Below are positions 1 to 8,318 of a stretch of DNA of 64,000 nt, in pieces (the first letter of the stretch is position 1; every line of letters begins with the position of its first letter). A program made the position numbers and the translations under genes. Source of the DNA: Inhella sp. (lineage in GTDB: Bacteria > Pseudomonadota > Gammaproteobacteria > Burkholderiales > Burkholderiaceae_C); the NCBI RefSeq assembly GCF_027532025.1, contig NZ_JAPZSY010000003.1, positions 1-64,000 of the forward strand, in the 5' to 3' direction. The notes beneath the pieces were generated by a model, which ran no database searches, was not told the origin of the DNA, and was given only the letters and a program-made list of their open reading frames with translations.

Positions 1-53
1 AAGAGGGCCCACTTCAAGCGGGTGTTGCCCACGTCCACGGCCATCAGTCGCAT
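1..53 (-). CDS. coaX: Type III pantothenate kinase, N-terminal fragment (continues beyond window start)
   Basis: Reverse complement of 1-53 reads ATG CGA CTG ATG GCC GTG GAC GTG GGC AAC ACC CGC TTG AAG TGG GCC CTC = MRLMAVDVGNTRLKWAL, the typical CoaX N-terminal nucleotide-binding motif (DVGNTRLKWAL). Only 17 codons visible. Confidence 0.75.
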   Translation of the reverse strand, partial: MRLMAVDVGNTRLKWAL

Positions 54-165
54 GAAGATGTCACCGATTCCACAGTTTGCGTTGGGCAAAGAGCCTACCA
101 GCGGCCGACGGCATGGCCAGCGAACCTAATATGCAGGCCACCGTTGACAAGCTTCTGGAGCGCGC

Positions 166-1911
166 ATGCCCAAGAAAAGTTGGTCTCTCGCCACTCAGAT
201 GTGGATGCCCGTGATCGCCCTGATCGTGATCCTGGCCATCACGGCCTTCTTGTTGGTGGGGCGCACCTTGCGCCTGATCGACGAATCGAAAGAGCAACAG
301 GCCGTCCAGCAAGACAAGCTGGAATTGAGCTTGAAGCTGGTGGCGTGGAGCGAGTCGCACGCGGCGCTGTCCACCGCGGTGGCACTGGCCACCGACGACA
401 GCATCAAGGCACCCCTGGTGGAGCAGCACCGCGCAGCCAGCCAAAGGCTGAGCGACGGCGCGGGTCAGTTGGCGCGTCTGGTGAGCCTGCCGCAAGAGCG
501 GCAAACCATGGAGCGCTTGCAGACAGCCCTGACGGCCTATGCAGCCCCGGCCAACCGAGCCGCCGGCGCCGACGTGACGGCTTGGCGGGCGGAAACCGCC
601 CCGTTGCAACGGGCCTTGATGGAGGCTGCCGACGCCATGCGTCAGTTGCAAGCCCGGCAGGAGGCCGAGTTGCGGAGCGAGATCAGTGCAGCCCGAATGA
701 AGAGCACCTACGCGGTGCTGGCCGTTGTGATCGTCGTGGCCATTGCCTTCTCCAGCAGCACCTTTTACCTGGTGCGAACCATCATCAACCCCGTGAAGTC
801 GGCCATCGGGCTGGCTGAACACATTGCCGAAGGCGACTTGACCCGGGACGTGCGGGTGGACCGCGGCGACGAGTTGGGCGACTTGCAAAAGGCCCTGGCG
901 CTGATGCGCGACGGCTTGGCCGACATGGTGACCAAGGCCCACGAAGGCGCCGACAGCGTTCAAACGGCGGCCGCAGAGATCGCCAGCGGCAACATGGACC
1001 TGAGCCAGCGCACGGAAACCACCGCAGCGCATGTGCAGCAAACCAATTCGGCCATCAACGATTTGGGCGTCGCCGTGCGCCACAGTGCCGAAAGCGCCGC
1101 CACCGCCAACCAATTGGCGCAAAGCGCTGCCGCCGTGGCGCAACGTGGGGGCGAAGTGGTGGGCCAGGTGGTCAGCACCATGGAACAGATCAACACCAGT
1201 TCCAAGAAGATCGCCGACATCATCGGCGTCATCGACGGCATCGCCTTCCAAACCAACATCCTGGCCTTGAACGCCGCGGTGGAAGCGGCGCGCGCCGGTG
1301 AACAAGGGCGTGGCTTCGCCGTGGTCGCGGGCGAGGTGCGCAGCCTGGCCAGCCGCTCGGCGGAAGCGGCGCGTGAGATCAAGAGCCTGATCAGCGCCAG
1401 CGTGGAGCGCGTGGAAGCCGGCACCCGGCTGGTGGCCGATGCCGGCAGCACCATGGATGAGCTGGTGGGCAACGTCAACAAGGTGTCCGACGTGATCGGC
1501 GAGATCAGTGCCAGCACGGCCGAGCAGAACGAACACTTGAGCGGCGTGGCTGGCAGCATGGTCCAACTGGACCAAATGTCGCAAAGCAACGCGGCCCTCG
1601 TCGAAGAAGGCGCGGCCGCGGCCGAGAGCCTGAAAGACCAGGCCGTCAAATTGCACCAACTGGTGAGCCGCTACCGGGTGGCTGGGGCCAGCAGCCGCGC
1701 GCCAGCCGTACCCGCCAAGGCCGTCGCCCCACGACCCACCGCGCCGCCAACGACGACCAGCCTGGCCCCTGCGCCCCGCGTTGCCGCGGCCAAGAAGCCC
1801 CGCCCCGTCACAAGCTCAGCGGCCAGCCCCCCCGCAGCATCTGCACCTGCGCCAGCACCGGCCGCAGCCGTGACACCCTCAGCGCCTGACGGCGACTGGG
1901 AAACCTTCTAA
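166..1911 (+). CDS. Methyl-accepting chemotaxis protein with C-terminal WETF-type pentapeptide
   Basis: 581 aa; N-terminal TM, second TM (TYAVLAVVIVVAIAFSSSTFYLVRTI), HAMP, signalling hairpin motif (IIGVIDGIAFQTNILALNAAVEAARAGEQGRGFAVVAGEVRSLA), Pro/Ala linker and terminal ...GDWETF. Confidence 0.95.
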   Translation: MPKKSWSLATQMWMPVIALIVILAITAFLLVGRTLRLIDESKEQQAVQQDKLELSLKLVAWSESHAALSTAVALATDDSIKAPLVEQHRAASQRLSDGAGQLARLVSLPQERQTMERLQTALTAYAAPANRAAGADVTAWRAETAPLQRALMEAADAMRQLQARQEAELRSEISAARMKSTYAVLAVVIVVAIAFSSSTFYLVRTIINPVKSAIGLAEHIAEGDLTRDVRVDRGDELGDLQKALALMRDGLADMVTKAHEGADSVQTAAAEIASGNMDLSQRTETTAAHVQQTNSAINDLGVAVRHSAESAATANQLAQSAAAVAQRGGEVVGQVVSTMEQINTSSKKIADIIGVIDGIAFQTNILALNAAVEAARAGEQGRGFAVVAGEVRSLASRSAEAAREIKSLISASVERVEAGTRLVADAGSTMDELVGNVNKVSDVIGEISASTAEQNEHLSGVAGSMVQLDQMSQSNAALVEEGAAAAESLKDQAVKLHQLVSRYRVAGASSRAPAVPAKAVAPRPTAPPTTTSLAPAPRVAAAKKPRPVTSSAASPPAASAPAPAPAAAVTPSAPDGDWETF

Positions 1912-2474
1912 GCACGCAACACGGCGCTGAGCGCTGGGTGGATAGGGGAGCGGCGCGACCCAGGACCGCCGCCCGCCCTCGCGTCTGCGCGGCAGAAGCC
2001 CAGGCCGGCCCGTTTCTGCCCAATGGGCAGCCCCGATCAAAAGAGAGGGAAACGGGGGGCCGCGGAGGTCGGTGGGCTGGTGACGACTTCCACGTCCGGC
2101 AGGCTCCGAGCCATGCAAAAAAGAGGGCGTCACAACCAGGACGGTGGTTTGCTGGGAGACATTCAGCGCACCATCGCCCTGGTTGGACGCCCTTGTCCAA
2201 CACAGCTCACTCACCCTCTGCCTTGCGGCATCGGGCTTTGTCACCCACCCCGTTGCGGGTGACGCCCTATCCAATGCAGGAGCTGTGCCAGCTTTTTCCG
2301 CGGGTCATGTCGCCCCATTTGCGCCGATTTGGTGCGCCAACCCAGTGGAGTCGCACCAGACCAGGATCCCACTCGCTGCATCTGGTGCACCACCGCAGCA
2401 GGTCGCACGGGCGGGGCGCCCTGGGAGCAAACGCGGCCCTCATCCCCGCCATGATCGACAAGATTCGCGCCGGA

Positions 2475-3959
2475 TCAGGTGCCGCAAAAGGTCCGATAGC
2501 AGGCCGTCACCGCCGGCGGCGCCGGCTCGGCCAGGTCAGCGTCGTCCAACCGCTCCTCGAATGGCCGCTGCAAGGCCGCCAGCAAGCGCTGGAAGGGCGC
2601 GAGGTCACCGTCGTCTGAGGCCGCCTGCAGAGCCGCCTCCACCCCGTGGTTGCGGGGGATCAACCAGGGATTGGCCGCGCGCAGGCGCCGGGCCACTTCG
2701 GCGGCTTCGCCTTCTTGGGCCCAACGCGCACGCCAGCGCGCCAGCCAGGGGGCCAGGGCCTGGGGCTCGGCGGCCAGCGCGCGCAAGGGGACCTCGTGGC
2801 CTTCAGCGGCCGCGGCCAAATGGCGCCAGGCCAGGGTGAAGTCCATGCGCTGGGCCTGCATCAGCACGAGGAAGTCGTCGGCGAGCCCCGAATCCCCGGG
2901 CTGCTCACTGCGCAGGCCCAGCTTGGCGCGCTGGCCGGCGCGCCACTGCGCGTCGAACAGGCCGGGGAAGGCATCGATCACCGCCGTGGCCTGGCCCACG
3001 GCGGGCTCTGGGTCCTCATCCACCCCTGGGAACAGGGGCAGCAGGGCCTCGGCCAGCCGGGCCAAGTTCCAGCGTGCGATGGCAGCCTGGTTGCCGAAGG
3101 CGTAGCGGCCCTGGCGGTCGATGCTGCTGAACACGGTGGCGGGGTCGTAGGCCTCCAAAAAGGCGCAGGGGCCGAAGTCGATGCTTTCGCCCGAGATCGT
3201 CATGTTGTCGGTGTTCATCACGCCGTGGATGAAGCCCAGGTTCATCCACGGCGCGATGAGCGCCGCCTGCCGCTCGGCCACGCCTCGCAGCAGGCGCAGC
3301 GCACGGTCGGGCTCGCCCACGGCGTCGGGTTGGTGGCGGGCCACGGCGTGATCGAGCAAGCGCTGCAGGGCTTCTGTGTCGCCTCGCGCCGCGAAGAATT
3401 GAAACGTGCCCACGCGCAGGTGGCTGCTGGCCACGCGGGTGAGCACGGCGCCGGGCAGGGTCTCGTCGCGGTGCACGTCTTCGCCAGTGGCCACCACGGC
3501 CAACGCGCGGGTCGTGGGCACGCCCAGCGCATGCAGGGCCTCGCCGATCAGCGCCTCGCGCAACATGGGGCCCACCGCGGCCTTGCCATCGCCGCCACGC
3601 GAGTACGGCGTGCGGCCCGAGCCCTTGAGTGCCACATCGCGCCGCCGACCCTGGGTGTCGATCAGCTCGCCCAACAGCAGGGCACGACCGTCGCCCAACT
3701 GCGGCGAAAACCCACCGAACTGGTGGCCAGCATAGGCCTGCGCCAGAGGCTCGGCGCCCTCAGGAACGACGTTGCCCCCCCACACCGGAGCGCCCGCCTC
3801 GCCGCCCCAAACCGCCGGGTCCAGACCCAACGCCCGTGCCAGGCCCTCGTTGAAGTAGAGCGAGCGCGGCGCAGCCACGCGCTGCGGACGCCAGTGGACG
3901 TACATCCCGTTGAGCTCGCGGGCATAGCGGTTGTCGAAGGGCAAGGCAGGAAAGCGCAT
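2475..3959 (-). CDS. selO: SelO/YdiU family protein adenylyltransferase (pseudokinase fold)
   Basis: 494 aa; FDNRYARELNGMYVHWRPQ, YAGHQFGGFSPQLGDGRALLLGE, DVALKGSGRTPYSRGGDGKAAVGPMLRE, FIHGVMNTDNMTISGESIDFGPCAF are SelO/YdiU family motifs; C-terminal CYRTFCGT. Confidence 0.95.
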   Translation of the reverse strand: MRFPALPFDNRYARELNGMYVHWRPQRVAAPRSLYFNEGLARALGLDPAVWGGEAGAPVWGGNVVPEGAEPLAQAYAGHQFGGFSPQLGDGRALLLGELIDTQGRRRDVALKGSGRTPYSRGGDGKAAVGPMLREALIGEALHALGVPTTRALAVVATGEDVHRDETLPGAVLTRVASSHLRVGTFQFFAARGDTEALQRLLDHAVARHQPDAVGEPDRALRLLRGVAERQAALIAPWMNLGFIHGVMNTDNMTISGESIDFGPCAFLEAYDPATVFSSIDRQGRYAFGNQAAIARWNLARLAEALLPLFPGVDEDPEPAVGQATAVIDAFPGLFDAQWRAGQRAKLGLRSEQPGDSGLADDFLVLMQAQRMDFTLAWRHLAAAAEGHEVPLRALAAEPQALAPWLARWRARWAQEGEAAEVARRLRAANPWLIPRNHGVEAALQAASDDGDLAPFQRLLAALQRPFEERLDDADLAEPAPPAVTACYRTFCGT

Positions 3960-3999
3960 GGGGCGCAGTCTGCGTCATTCCCCTCGGGCGCGTCGGTGC

Positions 4000-5388
4000 T
4001 CAGGCGAACGGGCCCGTGATGGCGACGGAAAACCCCGGCGTGTAGATGTTGGCGAACAAGGTACGGCCGTCGGGACTGAAGCAGGTGCCGGCCCATTCAG
4101 CGCCGCGGAAATCGCCAGTCAGGCCCGGCAACTCGCCGTGAAACACGGCGTTGTTGCGCGCCAATTCAAAGAGGCCACCCTCGCGCGTCATGCCGAACAA
4201 GCGCTGCACCGGCTGTTTGGAGTCCTCGCACAGCACGATGGCGCCGGTCGGACTCAGGCAAATGTTGTCGGGGTAGTCCAAGACCGAGCCTCCCGGTGAC
4301 TCGTAAAACAGCTCCAGCGTCTGCTGGCTGGGTCGCAGCCGCCACACCTGCCCACACTGGGCGTTGCCGCCATCGGTGGAGGTAAAAAACACCTCGTCGC
4401 CCTGCACGAACACGCCTTCCAAGCGGCTGAACAGGCTGCCGCCCTGCGCCAAGCCCTGACGCAACACGCCATCGCGACCTCCGCTTTCGGGGTCGATGCC
4501 GCGCTCGGGCCGGTCAATGTCCACCCAGTCCACGTCCCACCGCTGACCCGCCCGCAGACCTCGCCGCAAGTCGGGTTGGCTGCGCACGCGCAACATCTGC
4601 AAGACCCCACCGGCCGACAAGCGTCCGGGCACCTTGGGGCGCAGCCGGTAGAAGCCGGCAGGGCGCTGGTCTTCGGTCAGGTAGACCGTGCCATCGGCGG
4701 GATCCACCACCGCGGCTTCGTGGACGAATTGCCCCAGGGCCGTCAGCGGCTGGGCCGATGACACCCCGTCAGCCGGCACCTCGAACACAAAGCCATGCGG
4801 ACGCTCCAGCCTCAAACCCTGCCCTGGGTTCGACACCCGCTGGCCGGCCGGATTGACGGTTTCCTCGCAGCTGAGCCAGCTGCCCCAAGGCGTGGTGCCG
4901 CCTGCGCAATTGACCAAGGTGCCCGACAGCGAACCCCGGGCCTCGATCAACTCGCCCTTGGCGCGGTCGTAGCGCAGCGTGACGGTGCCACCCCCGCACA
5001 GCGGGTCGTAGTGCGATGCCTTGGGGCCGAACCCGCCGCCGAAAGCGCGCAGTTCGTGGTTGCGCACCAGGGTGAACACCTCGCCGTGCACGGCAACGAT
5101 GCCCATCCCGTCGGCAGCCCCGGGGATGCTTCCCCCGTTGCTCAAGGGCTGGGTGATCCAGCCGAAACTGCGATAACTGAAGCCCTCCGGCAGCATGAGC
5201 AGCGGCAGGCCTGTCGTGCCATCCAGCACCGCCCGCAGCGGACCATGGCCCGGCGCGCGAGTCCCTGGACCAGCACCCCCCTGCGCCCGAGCGGCAAAGG
5301 CGGCCGCCAGGGGGCTCAATGCCAGCCCCATCGCGCCATGAAGCCAACGGCGACGCGAGGTCGATGAAGGAGCGGGGAGGAGGGTCAT
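4000..5388 (-). CDS. PhoX/DUF839 family secreted phosphatase-like protein with Tat signal
   Basis: Real start inferred at 5388 (MTLLPAPSSTSRRRWLHGAMGLALSPLAAAFAARA, twin-arginine leader); body LPEGFSYRSFGWITQPLSNGG...TPWGSWLSCEETVNP...YLTEDQRPAGFYRL matches the PhoX-like family. The upstream part of ORF 4000..6276 is antisense to the next genes. Confidence 0.88.
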   Translation of the reverse strand: MTLLPAPSSTSRRRWLHGAMGLALSPLAAAFAARAQGGAGPGTRAPGHGPLRAVLDGTTGLPLLMLPEGFSYRSFGWITQPLSNGGSIPGAADGMGIVAVHGEVFTLVRNHELRAFGGGFGPKASHYDPLCGGGTVTLRYDRAKGELIEARGSLSGTLVNCAGGTTPWGSWLSCEETVNPAGQRVSNPGQGLRLERPHGFVFEVPADGVSSAQPLTALGQFVHEAAVVDPADGTVYLTEDQRPAGFYRLRPKVPGRLSAGGVLQMLRVRSQPDLRRGLRAGQRWDVDWVDIDRPERGIDPESGGRDGVLRQGLAQGGSLFSRLEGVFVQGDEVFFTSTDGGNAQCGQVWRLRPSQQTLELFYESPGGSVLDYPDNICLSPTGAIVLCEDSKQPVQRLFGMTREGGLFELARNNAVFHGELPGLTGDFRGAEWAGTCFSPDGRTLFANIYTPGFSVAITGPFA

Positions 5389-5637
5389 GGGCCGAGGACC
5401 GGATACAGAGTGCTGATTTTTGCCCTCATCGAATCCCCTCACGGGTCGCCGGTGCACCCGCTGGGGTGCCCCTGAGGCCGCCGCAACCGCCGGCTGAAGG
5501 TGGGCTGCGTCCCCCTGCGACATTTGCCACGTCGCCTGCTGGGGAACACCCTCTAAGAGCGGGTTTCGCCCGAGAAGAAGCCCCGCAGGTGTTAGGCAAC
5601 ATTTGTCACCCCGTTCAGCGACAGCCCCCTTCCGCCC

Positions 5638-6237
5638 ATGCGACTCCTTGCCCCAAGCCTGTTGGCCATCGCCCTCCTTGCCTTGGCCGCACCTTCCGCT
5701 GTGCGGGCGCAGGCCTCGCCCACGGTCGATGTCGGCGGCGTGCCCGTCCCCGTGGACAACTTCGTGGTGGGTCACCGCGTGCCGCTCAACGGCGCCGGCG
5801 TGCGTGCTGACGGCGACACCAAGATGTACGTGGCCGCGCTTTACATTTCGCGCAAAACCCGCAGCCTCGTGGAAGTGGCCGGCGCACCCGGACCCAAGCG
5901 CTTGCATGTGCACATGCTGCGCGAGATCGACGGAAAGGCCCTGGGCGCCTCGCTGTCGCAAGGCATGAACAGCAACCTGTCGTCGCGTGAGGTCTCGGCC
6001 TGCTTGCCCGGCGTGCTCAAGATGACCGAGTTGTTCGCCACCAAGAAGAAGCTGAACACCGGCGAAAGCTTCACCCTGGATTCCGTGCCGGGGCAAGGCA
6101 CCGTGGTGCGGGTCAACAACGAGAAGGCCGCCACGATCGAGTCTCGCGAGTTCTTCGGCTGCATGCTGCAGGTCTACCTGGGCGAACGACCGGTGGATGC
6201 CCCGTTGAAGGCCGCCTTGCTGGGCGGCAAGCGCTGA
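5638..6237 (+). CDS. Chalcone isomerase-like domain, periplasmic protein
   Basis: 199 aa; Sec signal peptide then VPVDNFVVGHRVPLNGAGVRADGDTKMYVAALYISRKTRS, typical bacterial chalcone isomerase-like fold protein. Confidence 0.85.
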   Translation: MRLLAPSLLAIALLALAAPSAVRAQASPTVDVGGVPVPVDNFVVGHRVPLNGAGVRADGDTKMYVAALYISRKTRSLVEVAGAPGPKRLHVHMLREIDGKALGASLSQGMNSNLSSREVSACLPGVLKMTELFATKKKLNTGESFTLDSVPGQGTVVRVNNEKAATIESREFFGCMLQVYLGERPVDAPLKAALLGGKR

Positions 6238-6302
6238 GCGCCAAGTCGCCCCGGTACGATGCGTGCCATTCGTCACACCCTTTGAGGGAAAGGAACCCGC
6301 GC

Positions 6303-6650
6303 ATGGACAACAACGCAGTCGACACGGCCAGTGTGTCCCAAGACTCGAAAAACATGGCCCTGCTGGTCTGGATCGGCACGATCTTCTTCGGCTTCATCCC
6401 CAGCTTGATCATGTACCTGGTCAAGAAGGACGACGCCTACGTGCAAGACCAGTCCAAGGAAGCTTTGAACTGGTCCATCACGGCCATCATTGGCTACTTC
6501 GCCGGCGTCATCCTGACCTTCATCCTGATCGGGATCCTGGTGCTCATGGCGGTAGGCATCTGCCACCTCGTGTTTTGCATCCTGGGTGCGGTGGCCGCCT
6601 CCAACGGCAAGCCCTTCCGCGTGCCGTTCGCGATTCGCTTGATCAAGTGA
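6303..6650 (+). CDS. DUF4870/Tic20-like small membrane protein
   Basis: ATG at 6303 (MDNNAVDTASVSQDSKNMALLVWIGTIFFGFIPSLIMYLVKKDDAYVQDQSKEALNWSIT...), characteristic of DUF4870. Confidence 0.85.
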   Translation: MDNNAVDTASVSQDSKNMALLVWIGTIFFGFIPSLIMYLVKKDDAYVQDQSKEALNWSITAIIGYFAGVILTFILIGILVLMAVGICHLVFCILGAVAASNGKPFRVPFAIRLIK

Positions 6651-6709
6651 GGCCCGCGGTGGCGTTTGGCGCCACCGTGCTGCGCCCACCCCACCCCGAC
6701 GGTGGTTCC

Positions 6710-6742
6710 AAGGCCTGAGAGCGTCTCGCCCTCAGGCCTTTT
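6710..6742 (+). terminator. Rho-independent terminator downstream of DUF4870 gene
   Basis: AAGGCCTGAG - GCGTCTCGCC-type loop - CTCAGGCCTT followed by TT: 10-bp perfect stem and short T-run. Confidence 0.75.
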
Positions 6743-6857
6743 GCGTCAATCGGCGCTCCAGTTCGTCCATCAACCCCTCCCTGCGCGGGATCGGCACCGT
6801 CAAGAGCACCACCCGATCCATGGAAGCGCTATCGGCGCGATGAAGCCGCACCGCCAC
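6732..6857 (-). CDS. Putative small ORF (41 aa), in frame immediately after the udk stop codon
   Basis: Reverse strand: TGA(6860-6858) GTG GCG GTG CGG CTT CAT ... AAG GCC TGA = VAVRLHRADSASMDRVVLLTVPIPRREGLMDELERRLTQKA*. Below the length cutoff of the supplied ORF track. Confidence 0.3.
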   Translation of the reverse strand: MAVRLHRADSASMDRVVLLTVPIPRREGLMDELERRLTQKA

Positions 6858-7517
6858 TCAAGCACTGGGTGCTGTCGCGCCCTCGAGGTCGCGCAGCAGG
6901 CTCTTGACCTTGGTGGTGATGATGTCCACCGCCGGCCCGTTGGCCCCGTGCGGCAGGATCACATCGGCATTGCGCTTGGTCGGCTCGATGAACTGCTTGT
7001 GCATCGGCCGCACCGTTTCCAGGTACTGGTTCACCACGCTTTCGGTGCTGCGCCCGCGCTCCGTGATGTCGCGCTGCAGTCGGCGGATGAAGCGCACGTC
7101 CGAGGCCGTGTCCACGTAGATCTTGAGCGACATCATGTTGCGCAGCTTGGTGTCGTACAGCGCGAACAGGCCCTCCACCAGGATGATCGGCGCGGGCTTG
7201 ACGGTGATGGTCTCGTGCGAGCGGTTGTCGGCCGCAAAGTCGTACACCGGCATCTCGATGGCCTCGCCCTTGCGCAGCGCGGCCAGGTGCTGCGCCATCA
7301 GCGGCCAGTCGAAGGCGTCCGGGTGGTCGTAGTTCTGCTGGCGCCGATCTTCGGGCGGCATGTGCGACTGGTCGCGGTAGTAGTCGTCCTGCATGACCAC
7401 CGCCACGCGGTCTTCCCCCACAGCGGCCAACACCTGGCGGGTGACGGTGGACTTGCCGCTGCCGCTGCCCCCGGCGACGCCGATGACGAAAGGTTTGGGG
7501 GCGTGGGGCTTGGGCAT
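6858..7517 (-). CDS. udk: Uridine kinase
   Basis: MPKPHAPKPFVIGVAGGSGSGKSTVTRQV (Walker A), QDDYYRDQSHM, NYDHPDAFDWPLM, ILVEGLFALYD; start 7517 preferred over 7544. Confidence 0.95.
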   Translation of the reverse strand: MPKPHAPKPFVIGVAGGSGSGKSTVTRQVLAAVGEDRVAVVMQDDYYRDQSHMPPEDRRQQNYDHPDAFDWPLMAQHLAALRKGEAIEMPVYDFAADNRSHETITVKPAPIILVEGLFALYDTKLRNMMSLKIYVDTASDVRFIRRLQRDITERGRSTESVVNQYLETVRPMHKQFIEPTKRNADVILPHGANGPAVDIITTKVKSLLRDLEGATAPSA

Positions 7518-7673
7518 GGCAGGGGCAGGACGACAAAACGGCAAGCGATTGTCTCAAGCGGCCCCGGTTGGTTGATCTTCGGCAGAACTGCCGGGCCGAT
7601 TGGCAGCCCGTCACGATGCGGTTCTCCCTTCATAGCACCACCCTGCTGTCGGAACTCTGCCCCAGGCTTGAGG

Positions 7674-8111
7674 TCAATGCCCCGTGGGCGAATCGCTTGC
7701 CTCCCCGTGGGTCCCGCTTTTCCCAGCGCCTACGAAAGCCAGGACCACTCGAGACCCAAGGGCCAAAGCCAGCAGGAGCAGCAGAAACGCCACGAGCAGG
7801 AGGTCCAGTGCCCCGGCAACGCCTTCTCCCGACCCCCCTACCGAGAGGCAGGTCTGCCCGTAGACACCCGGCTTGCATATCTGCAGGGACAGCCAAACGG
7901 TGCCAGCCAAGGCGCCCGCCAAGCTGCCCAACAGCCAGCGCCACTTCGAACGCCAGAACAGCCCCCACAGGCCCCAGAGACCACCGACCACCACCACCAG
8001 CAAGAGGCCCAGGCCGGACAACACGCCCCCAACGAGCCCTTCTCCGCCAAGTGCATGGGCCGCAAAGGGCATCAAGCCAAGCGCTCCCACCCACCCACCA
8101 ACCTTGTTCAT
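7674..8111 (-). CDS. Hypothetical membrane protein
   Basis: ATG at 8111 (MNKVGGWVGALGLMPFAAHALGGEGLVGGVLSGLGLLLVVVVGGLWGLWGLF...), several hydrophobic segments; C-terminal part of ORF 7674..8906, the rest being antisense to icmF. Confidence 0.55.
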   Translation of the reverse strand: MNKVGGWVGALGLMPFAAHALGGEGLVGGVLSGLGLLLVVVVGGLWGLWGLFWRSKWRWLLGSLAGALAGTVWLSLQICKPGVYGQTCLSVGGSGEGVAGALDLLLVAFLLLLLALALGSRVVLAFVGAGKSGTHGEASDSPTGH

Positions 8112-8318
8112 GACGCCCCCTTTTCCATGTCGCAGCGCATTCTGAGGGCCTGGGGCTCCACAAGGATCCCCCAGCCTGAGGGGCGAAGGAGCTAGCACGG
8201 TCGACTTCGAGGACAGCGCCCGAAACCCCAAGAAACCTAAACTGCCACCCCCGCCCTCCCGGCCGGTGCTCACGAGGCGCCGCGCGCGACCTGGGCCGAA
8301 CCTTGGAAGACCCGATCC

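Noticed and set aside
61-1659. 532-aa minus-strand ORF opposite the MCP
   Set aside because: His/Gly/Ala-rich antisense ORF typical of high-GC codon bias; the + strand MCP is unambiguous.
8112-8318. Possible cobalamin riboswitch upstream of the B12-dependent icmF
   Set aside because: No B12-box-like sequence or multi-stem architecture recognised by eye; an Rfam scan would be needed.
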